A stretch of 64,000 bases of DNA from Serinus canaria (GCF_022539315.1 NC_066322.1:17184765-17248764), one strand, 5' to 3'; positions 46,501 to 58,143 are shown, counted from the stretch's first letter. The notes: generated by a model not told the origin, from the letters alone. Numbers and translations: made by a program.

Positions 46501-49500
46501 TTAGGCTGTATGTAGAAATACACGTTTCCCTTTTTTATGGCTTTAATTTTTCATCAAAAGATGAGTAAATACCACTTTCAGAACTCTACAGGAGAATGGT
46601 AGGTAAGGTGTTCTGTAACTGATTCGTGGAATCAGTACTTGATGACAGGAAGTATACTTCAAATACTCATTTTCTCAGAGTGTTTCAGTGGATTTCAGTG
46701 GATGCTGTATGGGTTACTTGTGTGAATTCTTCAGTGGTAAGAATTACATCTCTGAAGCCTACTCTACTTCTATAAAGACATGCTATCTTGAGTCAGCTCC
46801 ATAATTTAATAACTTAATTGCTTAAAAAATATAATCCGTTGAATAATGAAATATATGCACAGTAAGATGAGGGGGGCTGGCTTCATATATAAATTCTTAA
46901 CAATTCCAAATTATGTACTAAAGTTTATTAAAAGTTAAATTAGTAACAGTGTTTGGAAGAGAATTACTTCCATCTTTGCTTCAAATATTGTGGGATAAGA
47001 TTACTCATATTGCAGAACTAACAACCTAAGGGTAAAAGCCTACACGAGGGAGTAAATGCATTTAGGCAGCTTTAAAGAGGAGAGGAGGAGGAGACTGAGT
47101 GCACACCTAGAGATCCAGATGTCTTCCTACTGCTGTGGTTGGGACACCAGCAGACAGATACATAGCAGAAAGGTTTAGGTGTTTGTGTGTCTGTTTGCGA
47201 TGGAAAATGAAATTTCATTCTTTAGAATTTTCAGGCTGTATAAAATGGAATACCAGTTGTTGATTATTGTATGAAGAGGTCTTTTTTTCATGACCTTGTG
47301 TGTGTTTAAGCATATGTATGTACAAGCTTTATGTAAAAGACCACTTAACAGAGAAGTCTGAAAATTTGTTTTGTGATGCTTCTGCTGAGCCAGTCAGGAA
47401 AATAAAGGGCTGCTTGACAATTACTCCAGCTTAGGGTCTGGTGTGCTGTTGGCTGCTGCTGAAAGCCATCAATGAAGCAAATAGAAAGGGACTAGAATTT
47501 TCAGCTGAAAAAGTGCAAGTGTAGAAGACTTTGAAAACTATTGCAAGCCCCTTTCATATTTTAATACCCTACTGTACAACACCATTATCTGGCTACAAGG
47601 AACTCCATGAGGGAAAGTTTGTTCCTGGTCAGATTTCTCTGTCTATGGAATACAGGCAGAAAAAGAACGGTACTTCATTGCTGATACCCTGATTGATGGC
47701 AGCCAGATGGAAATAGTGACAATATTTGTGAACTTTTAACCTTCATCCAAACCTGGATAAAATCTCTGTTAGGTGAAGTTCTTAGGATTTTCTGAAAGCA
47801 ACTTGAAAGATGTTTTTATGGCAGAGAAGATGAAATACGTGCTGCCTGGGTTGTTTAGAGATCTGGGATAAAGCATCAAGTCATACTTTTAGATGGTAAC
47901 ACTTGGTAAAGTTTCTTATCCATTTAAAATTCCTACTAGCTACCTCCTTTCAAAGTCTTGTTCTATTTATAATAACCAAGCACTTTATAGCTCAGTAAAG
48001 AATGGAAGGTAGCTCTGAAGACTAAATCATATTGTTTGGTATAAGAAATATTTTGGCAAAATTTCTTCTGAGAACAGTTTCATTGTGTGATGTCCTGCAC
48101 TGAGAGGGCATCTGTTTAGTACGAAGTATATACATTTTAAACCTAGTTGTGAGTAAAAGAAGTGTCTGTAAGAGAGTGAAGTACAAAGAGATCAGCATGG
48201 CTTGGTATCAACCACATAATGATTCAGTGTGCTATTGATAACTTCCTACTTACTGAAATTGAAAATATAAAAGCAAATAAAATATTCTGTATTGTATCTT
48301 TAATCTATGTGTGGGATGTCAAACATTGTGCTTGTCTTGTGGACAGGACATGCTTTTATGAGCCTATAAATATTTAAGTATATGAGAATCTGCACCCAAA
48401 TGGAACATGTTGCATGTACATTGTCTTCTAAGTTTTTAAATTTTGGTATTTTTAAAAATTTGCTAGGTTTGAAAGCAACATTTAAATATGAATACTAAGC
48501 TGTAATACAGAATACAAAATTTAGAATGCAATGTGGTTTTGTTTATAGTAATCCTATTCCAGTTTCACAAGAAACATCAGATCATAGGGGGAAGGGAGGA
48601 AAAGGGCTAGTCATGAGCTCGGCTATATAATTTGCACACTTAATATGCACACATCCAAATGTCCTGGATTTGTTTCTAGCATGCATTTACCAAACAGTGT
48701 TTTCTTCAGTATTGACAGATACCTATTTATGTAGAATAAGCACAGCTAACCTGTTACAAAATCAAATTACAAAACCTGTTTGGAACAAATGAGTTACGAG
48801 TTAGGCATAAGTAATGGAGCTGTAATTCGAAAATGTTTATATAATCTATCTAAGAAGACACTTGATGAGTTTATCTAAGTTATGTGCAGAGCAAGGATGA
48901 AAACTGTAGATTCTGCTAGACTGATTTCTGGTAAATTTTGACAATCTGTTTTGCAGTAAATTCTAATACTGTCACAAAATGTTAGGATCACATTATTAAA
49001 TTCAACTAGTAATGTGACCTGATTGGAGTAGCAATCCTTATCATGGCACAAGAACTTAAACATGCAATATAACAATTCTGAAGATTGGTGATAAAAGTAA
49101 TCCATCATAGCAAAGTGAATTATTAAGTATTATGGGTTTATATTTACTTTCTATTACAAGAAAGAATCTAAATTATTTTGTTAGCATTTCAGTGATATTG
49201 TAAAGCATTTCTGTATTTTGTTTGAACAGTTTAGGAGCTTGCATAAAATTATATTGGCTGATTTTTTTTTCCCTTTGATATATGCAATAATGTCAATAAG
49301 CAATAAATTGCATGTTGTATGCAAATTATTGGTACATCATAATAAAGGAAAGGAACACAGCTTCTTATTTTGTGAATTTTTCTTTCTTAATATGGTAAGA
49401 GCTCATGTATGTACAATGAGTACATCATGAAAGAACAGTTTTGGGGGGGGTTCAATTCTGAAACAACTGGCTTTTATGGTATCTTGAGATTTCATGCTGT

Positions 49501-51082
49501 ATCTTACTTATTTTAAAGAAGGTGGAGATGGATGTATGAGGTCTGAGCCCCACTGTTGCTCAGGTGGCTGGAATTTTGAATGCTGAAATTCTATGTAGGA
49601 TATCACTGAGGCCAGGAATGTAACTTAAACTATAAATTTGTATATTGGGGGATTTTATATGATGTAAATTTGTGTATTGGGGAAGAACTTTTGGATTGGA
49701 TAGTATAATTCTATTGCATTGTCTTGCAATACCACATGTGTCAGGGCATAGACTGGACAGTTTTCTGAAGGCTCTGGGGATAAAGAGCTGCTGTTGACAG
49801 CACATTATAAATATGATGCACTACACAGTCCCTTACTGAATACTAAAATGGCAATTAAGTTCCTCAGTATGGCAATTCCTAGGTTCTATATGTGCATGGA
49901 AGCATGAATTGTGTGGTAAAGCCCACAGGTTTCCTTGAGCATCCCTAGAGATTGCTGCTATTTTATATCTTAACCACTGGCTTCCAAGCACAGGTTTCTT
50001 TGGGTTTTCTTGTGTTATGCAGTGGTTAAATTGCTGGAAGAAAACACAAAGCAGTCCAGTGTTTTTACTTTTTTTCCTTTCATTTTTTGAAGGGTATTTA
50101 GTTGCATTTGTAAATTATATACTTAAGATACTAATTTTACACTGCTAGTGTAGTAAACTACTCATTAACTAATGGGTCTGTTAGAAAGTGAGTGGGAGTT
50201 TCTGGGAACAGATGTTGTTTGGGGTCAGATGCTATATAGGTCAGATTTCCAACTGCTTGAGAAAGGAAAATGGGGCTTGGTAGGAGGCTTTTGTATTGAT
50301 ACTAGGCAGCTTTTAACACTGAATAGTGGGAAGGAAGGACTGAGTACGCTGGGAACAAGGCATGCCTTTCAGTGAGCCATTCTTAAACTGATGCATTCAA
50401 CAAATCTTGCTTAAAGTGTGAGAAACATTAGCTCTCCCTAAGATGTAGGATATAGGAAGTATTTTTTTATATCCACTTCTTTGTCATATTTGAATGCCCA
50501 GGTGCTTTTCATTTTCTCCCCAAATTTTTTATTACTCTTTGTATTCTTGCTGAAAACTTTGGTTTCTCTCCTCATATTGGTGTGATAATTTTGCACTAAG
50601 ATTAAAAAAAAAAAGTTCAATCTTTGTAATGGATATCTGTCATATTTTAGAAGGTGGGGTACTGTGGTGTCTTCTTTTGCTCTGCTTTTCTGGAGTTCAC
50701 AGTGCAATATACCTTTGGGTAGACTCTGCTTCATTGAGATTGGGACCTTGGTGTTCTTTGTAAAGAAGCCTTTACATTGAGTAAAAAAATTTTTGCTTCT
50801 TGGCTCGTCTTACAGAGGATGAAAACTATTATCTATACAATGACTAATAGTGCAGTTGTTGCTTCTGCTGGAGAGTGATGGTGGAAGCAGGGGGATGGCA
50901 TGCTGTCATCTACAGCATTACGTACTTGGAGAGGAAGGAGTGGAAGCAATTTTCCATTTGAGAACATCCAAGAAGAAAATCTGTTTTACCGTAGAGTCCT
51001 TCTGCCATTGACTTGAAATATTTAGAAGCAGAGATTTCAGTTGCTCTGTGGGAGGATCTTATTAAACAGTGTGGTTAAGTGA

Positions 51083-51385
51083 AGGCAGTGACAGAATGGG
51101 TGCCTTGTGGCTGTTCAGCCTGGAGAAGAGAAGGCTCTGGGACACTCTAGAGCCCCTTCCAGCATGTAAAGGGGCTACAAAAGAGCTGGAGAGGGACCTT
51201 TTACAGAGGCATGTAGTGATAGGACAAGGGGGAATGGCTTTAAACTGAAAGAGGGCAGGTTTAGATTGGATGTTGGGAAGAAATTTGTCCCTGTGAGAGT
51301 GGTAAGACACTGGAACAGGTTGCCCAGTGAAGCTGTGGATGCCCTTGTTCAAGGCCAGGTTGGATGAGGCTTAGAGCTACCTGGG
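51083..51385 (+). mobile_element. CR1 LINE fragment
   Basis: Matches the CR1 region upstream of the 3' tail: gctgttcagcctggagaaga, aggctctgggacactctaga, ttgggaagaaatttgtccct and ggaacaggttgcccagtgaa, ending ggttggatgaggcttagagc. Sense on the plus strand. It stops where the LTR-like block starts; a further CR1-like bit may resume at about 51858-51905. Confidence 0.85.
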
Positions 51386-51387
51386 GT

Positions 51388-52030
51388 AGGTATCAGGAAA
51401 ATTAATCCACAAACACCAGAGTTTGTGGTTTATGTCCAAAAAGGAGACAGAGTAGTCCTGTAACTTTATTCAAATAAAAGGAGAGGTCATGGGGCATTCC
51501 CATGGGGTCTCTCAAAATTTTTAGGGGACACAGCCTCCTTTTAATCCTTATTTCCCAGCTGCATTTTCCCTCTCTCTTTCCCCATTGGCTGAGGTACTTC
51601 AGAGGTACAGACTCCCTGAAACACCTAATAGCCCCTACCCCGTTTTTCTTTTTCCTTGTGTCTCTGTTCTTTTTCTCTAAATCCAGAGATTTAGCACAGT
51701 TTTGGGTGAGTAGCAGACTGGGTCAATTAGTGGAATTCCTATGGAATTTGTGGTTCCCCCCGCTGCTATTTTCACCTCTGTATCTGGCCATATCTACCAT
51801 CAGGCCCACAGTTTGTTTGTAAAGACACCTCCTTCTCATTCCTTTCATGGGGGAAAGTGTTCCTGCCTATGGCACAGGGGTTGGAATGAGAGGATCTTTA
51901 AAAGATGCCTAAACTGGGAAATGATGGAGGCAATCAGAATGTTTTCCAGGGCATATAGTAGAGATTCAGTTACCGGCATAATGCTAAATTTCTATCTTAA
52001 GGTTCTCAATGTGCTGTGCTAATAATTCCT
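51388..52030 (-). mobile_element. Probable solo LTR of an endogenous retrovirus (minus orientation)
   Basis: Read on the minus strand, this block has an LTR-like layout: a long leader, a TATA-like ggattaaaagg near 51537-51547, an AATAAA at 51465-51470, then about 75 bases of putative U5. Its style resembles LTRs common in songbird genomes. No clear TG...CA ends or target duplication can be read, and no internal viral genes flank it. The right limit is approximate, and part of it (about 51858-51905) may instead be CR1. Confidence 0.45.
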
Positions 52031-52552
52031 GCATGTAGAAGGGGTAGAAAATAATTTCCTCTTAAGTAATCAAGACTATAAAAGGGCAAAAATGACTGAA
52101 AGGATGAATATTTGGTATTGCTTTATACTTGTATTTTTATTTAATGTTCACACTGAATGGCAGTATCCTTGTTAATAAGAAAGATCCTACTTTGAAAGAT
52201 GGCATGTAAAAGTTATCTTAAAAGCACACTTGAGAAGAATACATAAAAGCTTTTTAATCGGGTAGTTATATATTTTGAAATACTGCTGCTTAGAACTATT
52301 TCAGTGTGGTTTAGAATTTGTCTTTTTTGAAAGAAATGGGAGACAATTAGTCATTTCTGTATGTACGTACACCCTTCTTCCGCATATGAATTTGGATTTT
52401 CTTCATCCTAAGCTACTATAATAACTATGTCACTTGAAGATTAAATTCTTTTCTCTTTTAGTTCTATTTTTAATTGTTACAATGAAATAGAATATTTGGG
52501 GAAAAACTATGGTTATTTTTAAAATCAGTTCTAATTGTTATACATTCATAAT

Positions 52553-52692
52553 GAATGTTTCTCGGCTCCCCACCTGCTTTTTGCACTTGACAGCCTCTTT
52601 AGAGTCCACGCGGTGGGAGGAACATTGAAATAGTCCTGTGGGCTTTGTACCTACTGTTCCAGCCAGGTCCTAGCGCTTGTTGGTCAAAAGGG
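52553..52692 (+). repeat. 140-bp dispersed repeat, copy 1 (upstream of HCCS)
   Basis: Begins gaatgtttctcggctcccca and ends ttggtcaaaagggg. About 92 percent identical, counted by eye with one gap set aside, to a second copy at 57395-57551 in the same orientation. Lies about 400 bases before the HCCS CpG island. Family unknown. Confidence 0.9.
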
Positions 52693-53019
52693 GATGCGAT
52701 GAAGGCGTGCTCCGGGCTCTGATGCACAGTGAGCTCCATCTTCTGTGTGTTACGCACGGTACTTCACACATACAGATAAAAGGCATCTTCTGGCTTGGAA
52801 GTAAGACAGTGTGCTTAGGAAATCTTAAAAGAGCTGTGATACTTTCCTTGGCTCGTTGATGTTTAAAAATAATCTTAAGTAACTTTACTATCTCCGCAAG
52901 TTTAATACTAAAATGATAGACCTTTACGGTATCGGTGCTGCTAGTACATTGTGGGTTCCTTCTATACGTAAGCACTTATTTGCGGTTGTAAGGGGCAATG
53001 TTTTCACAAATCGTTACCC

Positions 53020-53700
53020 CTTACAGCCACGAGGTACGAGCACACGTAGCTCGCTAGCGCAGCTGCCGGGGCTTCCCGCGAGCCTCGGCCGGCACCGTTG
53101 GCTGCCGTTGGCAAGTTTACACCCAGCTCCTGTCCCTGCCCTGCGCCGCTCCCGGGCCGCCAGGCCTGGGCAGCCGTGCGCTGGGCGAGAGCTCAGCCCC
53201 GGGGCCGGCGGGGACCCAGCCCTGTGCAGCCCTGTGCCCGGCGGCGTGAGAGGACCCGCTCCCGAGCGGGGACCCGCTCCCGTGCCCGCCCCGCTCCCAC
53301 AGCCCCGGCGTCGGGCGGGGACGGGCCCCGTGCCCGCCCCTCGCCGGCGGGCGCAGGCGTGCAGCGGAGCCGCGTTCTCGCGAGGCGCTCGCGGCCGCCG
53401 CGGAGTGAGCCGGGCCGGGCAGGGCCGGCGAGGTGAGGAGAGGAGGAAGAGGAGGAGGGTGCGGAGGATGTGCGGGGCAGCGGCGGGGCAGCGGCAGCTC
53501 TGGGCTCCGCGGCGCTGGGAGGCGGGCGCTGTGGCGGCCGGGCCGCGCGGGGGGCGGGCCTGCCCTGACCTTGCGGGTCGGTCGCGGCGGGGGCCGGGCC
53601 GGGCCGCGCCGGTGGGAGCCGCTGTCCTTCACGGCCTGCGGGCACAGCCCCGACGGGGACCGCGAGGAGAGCCTGGGCAGCAGCTCAGGGCAGCCCTGCT
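53020..53700 (+). promoter_or_regulatory. CpG-island promoter of HCCS
   Basis: Sharp CpG-rich island ending about 160 bases before the first coding exon of HCCS. It holds a TCTCGCGAG element and a donor-like gcgag|gtgagg (gt at 53433-53434), the likely end of an untranslated first exon. Long ORFs across it in several frames reflect GC content, not genes. Confidence 0.8.
53376..53384. promoter_or_regulatory. TCTCGCGAG element
   Basis: TCTCGCGAG contains the palindromic CTCGCGAG core of the TCTCGCGAGA promoter motif, which BANP binds when unmethylated in CpG-island promoters. Position within the HCCS island, just upstream of the likely exon 1 donor, is typical. Confidence 0.55.
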
Positions 53701-53896
53701 AGGGGCTTGGGTTTTTGTTTGGGCTGGAAGCTTGTTACTTAACTCGATTTTTCAAATAATTTTTAAACTTGAGGTGCAGCAATGCACCTGCACTTGGCGT
53801 TCACCTTAATAAATAGCCAGTGTAGTTTTGTGTTACGAATGTTTGCTTTCTCTTTTTTTAGAAATTTGATCTTAAAAGGCCCGGTGTGCAGAGGCC

Positions 53897-54011
53897 ATGG
53901 GTTTGTCAGCGTCCTCCCCGGCTGCCACAGAGCCGTCACCAAATGCATCCAGGCAATACCAGACGGCCTCTCCACCTTCCGAATGTCCCATGCATCAAGA
54001 AAAAATGAGCG
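53897..54011 (+). CDS. HCCS: HCCS coding exon 1 (transcript exon 2)
   Basis: Exon starts at 53862 after tcttttttta g; the ATG follows 35 bases later. Encodes [20 protein letters not shown] and a first CPMH heme-regulatory-type motif, ending with the first base of Gly39. Donor GCG|GTAATC. Confidence 0.95.
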
Positions 54012-57000
54012 GTAATCATTCTTCAAACCTAAATGAGCTAAACTCCACATTAAAACAAGACTGAAAAATCTTGGCGGGGGAGGGAGAAATTCTTCAAATA
54101 AACTCGAGGTTTTTGTTCAATAAAAGTCATTCTCAAGTAAATTTTCCTTAGGAGGAGTGTGCAAGCTGCTTTGTTTGTAGAGACAGGAGGTGCTTACTGT
54201 GGAAGCAGTGGGTCACTTTCACTTGTGGAAGAGATGAATGCCTGGAGAAGGACATAGCTCTTCTCTTGACTCAGTCAATGCACTGGGTCAGCTTCCCTGA
54301 GGAAGTCTTAGTACAAACAGTTCAGTATTGGGACCAGGATGGGGCTAGGAAATGAGCATTCAGAGACTACACAGGAAATTTAGATCTTATAATGATTTTG
54401 GGTCCTGAAATGCAGGAAAGAGCAGTTAAAACTGTTGAAAAGCTCAGAAGAAATAGTGAAATACCCACTTGCATTTACATGAGCCTTCAATGAACTTTTC
54501 CATTTCATGTATTAGAGTTTTCATCTTGTAGCAAAATATGTTCTGCTGTTGTGTTTAAGGTTGTCCAATGCACATGAAGACTGCTGATCACAGACCTGAG
54601 AACACAGATGATGTTCCTGCACATCAAGAAAGAGCTTATGAGTTTGTAGCATGTCCTGTGAAGTCTGGTGCAGCTCAAATGACAGATGACATAGATCCCA
54701 GCAATATGGTAACTTTTGCTTGCTTCACATGTTTTCTTTAATCTTCTTTCTTCTGAAGTATTATACCCAAAAATGTAAACAGTGTTACTGTGTAAGCTGG
54801 AAACTCTGGGAAATAACATGATTTGTTTTATTTTTAAGACTGCTTTGTCTCCTTTTTGTACAAATTTTTATTTAAAAACAAGTCACATCTTATTTAACAT
54901 TGTATTAAAACTTACATCTCTGGTGGTTTTCCTGTTTTTATATATCTTTTGCTCTCTACAACTAGTTACATCAATATTTTTTTATGATGCATTGTGTGAT
55001 TCTAGTTTCTATGTAATAGCAGTATGGTTGAGTTCAGATTAGCATCTCCAAGATTTCCTCTGACTTACAAAAAGCTTTGCTCTTTTGAAAATTGAAGTTT
55101 AGGCAGAAGGCTTTCCTGTAGTCTCCTGATGACAAACTTTTGCAAAGAGTTCTGCTGCAAAAAAAGATAATTTTGGTGGAATTAAGTAAAGGCTTATCTT
55201 TGCAGGAGTTGATTGATCGTGCTTTGATTTTTCTCAAACACTGTAACTTACCAAAATGCTAATACTCTGGTTTGTTGTTGGTTCTCCTGGTTCTCTAGAT
55301 GCCTCCTCCCAATCAGCAGCCATCTCCAGGTCAACCATTTCCATTGTCAACTGTTAGAGAAGAATCTTCCATTCCTAGAGCACATTCTGACAAGAAATGG
55401 GTCTATCCTTCAGAGCAAATGTTCTGGAATGCTATGCTGAGAAAAGGGTAAATACACTGTGAGCTGTCAGATATGTCTGTGAGCCTGGAATTCATGAACT
55501 AGTATCATTAGTTATTGTTCTCCTTTTTTTTTTTTTTTTTTTTTGAGAGTTTGTGGATTTTAACCAGTAAAGTAGCTCTTAAAAAAAAAGAACTATTATT
55601 ATAACATCTTTATATTTTAAAAGGTGAGTTGGTCTCAAAAGCCATGTGTCTTCTAGTGATCAGAAGGATGGTAAAAAATGTCAAGCAACTGCTACTGGCT
55701 CAGAAGATTTTCTTAAAAGTCCATGCACAGCTGTAGAGTTTGCATTACTGCAGTCATGCCAGCTGCATGGTTGCCAGTTGGTTTCTTGCTAATGCTGTGA
55801 AATGACAGTAGAAGTTCTATGTGAAAACATCTAACTTTGCAGAATTTCTAAAACTGGGGAAATTTGCAAGTAGATATTTTTGGTATTTGCAAAAATTTAG
55901 TATGGACAAGACTAAAAATCCTCCTTGTGATGATGTTTCCTTGTACTTTTGTGATGATTTGTTTATCATTCTCTAACAGGTGAACTTTACAGGCAGTTTA
56001 CTTTTGGAGCAGTAGTAATTCTTTTTTCTACATGTCAGTATGGTTCATAACACAATATGACATAAGCAGCCTGTATGGAACATACAAGTTTGGCTCCTGT
56101 AAACACTGAAATGTGTTAATGTTATGCCGGTTGAAAAGGAAGCACACATGCAGTCAAAATGCAGTGTCAGGAGAGATGGAAAGTATTTCTAAATGTTTGC
56201 AAAATTTATTGAATACAGGACTTCTGTGCATTAGGAATGCAAGTGGGATTTTTCCTAAGCATTTTTAATGAGTACTGTTGATGTGGTGATGTTTGCACAC
56301 TCTGATAACTTTCTGATCCAGTTAAGCTGTTAATTTGACTATGTAGAATTTGTGAATCTCTGTGATGATACGTTGGATAACCACATTTCTGCACAGAAAA
56401 TGAAGTGGTTCTCAAGATCTGCTTAAGCAGATGAGCCAGAAGTTTGCATACTTGTCTTGTGTCTTGCATACAGCCTTAAATCTCGATTCAAAAGTTGATC
56501 AGATAAAGCTAGGAAGGTAGTTATTCTGTAATGTTTATAAACTGTTTTCAAGTTCTTATTTTTTAGGTGGAGGTGGAAAGATGATGACATAACAAGTGAA
56601 GACATGACCAACATTATTAAGATTCATAATCAAAATAATGAGCAAGCTTGGAAGGAGATTTTGAAGTGGGAAGCTCTACATGCTATGTACGTACCTGTGA
56701 AATGTGACATATGGAATGTTTGTTATGACAAAGGTATGAGTTGTAAACTTAGGTTAGCATGATTGCTGTAAAGCAGACTGTCACTTTTTAGATCAGCATA
56801 GTCCCTGTTCCTGTAAGACACAGACCTAGTTAAGCATTTGGTATTATAAATTTTTTGTCTGAAATTCCATGATTGTTTTTACACAGTAGTTTGGATTATG
56901 GTTTTCTATTCTTTAATCTATTAAATCTGTGGATTAGATTTGCAGAGAACTGTTTTGTTGACAAATTAGAACAATGGTATGGAGCATATCAGGGATACTT

Positions 57001-57948
57001 TATCATACCAGCAGTAAGTGCTGACAGAAACTGGGTGACTTTTCAAAGCTTTAAAAAAAGGGAAAAAAAGCTGGGTTATATCACTTGTAATTAATTTTTT
57101 ACTGTTGCTTTCTTCTACTCAGTTTCTCTGTTGCTAAAACAAATTACCGTAGTGGTTTAATCACTGAAAATAAGGCTGTGTTAACAGGTGAAAACTGTTC
57201 TCCTTTCTAATTGTGTGCACAGGGAATGTCCATGTGGGCCATCACTGATGCGGTTTGGAGGCAAAGCAAAGGAGTACTCACCAAGAGCCAGAATACGTTC
57301 ATGGATGGGGTATGTGGGCAGGGAAAAAGGTCTTCTCAGAAAAAAGGTCTCTTGCCTCCCATAGTCTTTTTTTGACTATTTTTGACTTTTTTTTGAATGT
57401 TTCTCGGCTCCCCACTTGCTTTTTGCACTTGACAGCCTCTTCAGAGTCCACATGGTGGGATGAACATTGAAATAGTCCTGTGGGGCTTGTACCTACTGTT
57501 ACAGCGGTTACTGCATAGCCAGCTCTTAGCACTTGGTGGTCAAAAAGGGAGGCTGGAGAAATGTGCCTGAAAACATGGTGTGGAATTAATTGAAGGATGT
57601 TTCATAACTGGTATTGCAAGTTAGAATTGCCAGAAGATAGAAGTACTAGTGGGACCTTAATGGACAAATAAACCTTGACTTGGACTCCCTCTCCTAGGTT
57701 CATAGTATGCATTAAAATACCTCCATGGGCCGTTCCCTGTCCTCTCCAGGTACGAGCTGCCCTTTGACCGGCACGACTGGATCGTTGACCGCTGTGGGAA
57801 GGAGGTGCGCTACGTTATCGATTACTACGACGGCGGAGCGGTGGACAAGAACTACCAGTTCACCATCCTGGACGTGCGCCCTGCGCTGGACTCGCTCTCG
57901 GCCGTCTGGGACAGAGTGAAGGTGGCCTGGTGGCGCTGGACTTCCTAA
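53897..57948 (+). CDS. HCCS: HCCS, holocytochrome c-type synthase (heme lyase)
   Basis: HCCS covalently attaches heme to the CXXCH motif of cytochromes c and c1 in the mitochondrial intermembrane space. Six coding exons (53897-54011, 54560-54708, 55299-55447, 56567-56686, 57223-57309, 57750-57948) join in frame to 272 residues plus stop; human has 268. Visible: MGLSASSPA start, Cys-Pro heme-motif pairs at about 30-31, 40-41 and 70-71 (two as CPMH), [20 protein letters not shown], then [18 protein letters not shown] with His158, the counterpart of human His154 that holds the heme, [20 protein letters not shown], and the C-terminal [10 protein letters not shown]...VIDYYDGG...WWRWTS. All key residues are intact, so it should be functional. 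Start context gccATGG is strong. Downstream of TLCD4 on the same strand, an unexpected neighbour compared with human. It could be the single HCCS of this species or an intron-bearing paralogue. Confidence 0.96.
54012..54559 (+). other. HCCS intron 2
   Basis: Non-coding, nothing recognised. Confidence 0.85.
54560..54708 (+). CDS. HCCS: HCCS coding exon 2
   Basis: 149 bases, acceptor gtttaag and donor ATG|GTAACT. Encodes [11 protein letters not shown] (second CPMH), [16 protein letters not shown] and DDIDPSNM. Matches human [16 protein letters not shown] and ENLDPSNL. Confidence 0.95.
54709..55298 (+). other. HCCS intron 3
   Basis: Non-coding and AT-rich, nothing recognised. Confidence 0.85.
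55299..55447 (+). CDS. HCCS: HCCS coding exon 3
   Basis: 149 bases, acceptor ttctctag and donor AGG|GTAAAT. Encodes [34 protein letters not shown] and [14 protein letters not shown], nearly identical to human. Confidence 0.97.
55448..56566 (+). other. HCCS intron 4
   Basis: Non-coding; a run of about 20 T at 55525-55545. No repeat family recognised. Confidence 0.85.
56567..56686 (+). CDS. HCCS: HCCS coding exon 4
   Basis: 120 bases, acceptor ttttttag and donor TAT|GTACGT. Encodes [20 protein letters not shown] and [19 protein letters not shown]. It carries His158, the heme-binding histidine known from human His154. Residue 178 becomes Met (split codon) where human has Ala. Confidence 0.96.
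56687..57222 (+). other. HCCS intron 5
   Basis: Non-coding, AT-rich, nothing recognised. Confidence 0.85.
57223..57309 (+). CDS. HCCS: HCCS coding exon 5
   Basis: 87 bases, acceptor gtgcacag and donor GGG|GTATGT. Encodes [20 protein letters not shown] then RARIRSWM and two bases of Gly207. Matches human except Ile to Met at one site. Confidence 0.96.
57310..57749 (+). other. HCCS intron 6
   Basis: 440 bases, about a third of which is the second copy of the 140-bp repeat (57395-57551). Confidence 0.85.
57395..57551 (+). repeat. 140-bp dispersed repeat, copy 2 (HCCS intron 6)
   Basis: Same orientation as copy 1 at 52553-52692. About 11 substitutions by eye and one extra block of roughly 14 bases (around cggttactgcatag). 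Both borders fall together with those of copy 1, so the unit is well defined. Confidence 0.9.
57750..57948 (+). CDS. HCCS: HCCS last coding exon
   Basis: Acceptor cctctccag. Encodes [40 protein letters not shown], and [20 protein letters not shown] followed by WRWTS and TAA. Codon third positions are strongly G/C here, unlike exons 2-5 of the same gene. Confidence 0.97.
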
Positions 57949-58143
57949 CTGCTCCTGTGGTGTGTACCCGACAATAACCACTTTCCTCCTAGACAATGGA
58001 CGTGTCAATATCAGGACTTGAGATAGAAGTTCACTGCAGCTGTTGTTGCTTTCATCATCGCCACTCTTCTTTGGGGATGGGAAGGGAGGACAGGGAAATC
58101 TCTCCTTAACTACACCAATGCTTTGTGGTGTTTCAAATGGAAC

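Larger units (their letters stand above)
43530..53020. other. Interval between TLCD4 and HCCS
   Basis: About 9.5 kb with no recognised coding exon. In particular no segment like RWDD3, the usual neighbour downstream of TLCD4 in human. It holds part of a long TLCD4 3' untranslated region perhaps, a CR1 fragment (51083-51385), a probable LTR (about 51388-52030) and the first copy of the 140-bp repeat (52553-52692). Confidence 0.7.

Noticed and set aside
52913..53809. 298-codon plus frame across the HCCS CpG island
   Set aside because: Low-complexity Arg/Pro/Gly/Ala translation typical of CpG islands, overlapping open frames in other registers, and it runs through the HCCS exon 2 acceptor region in the wrong frame.
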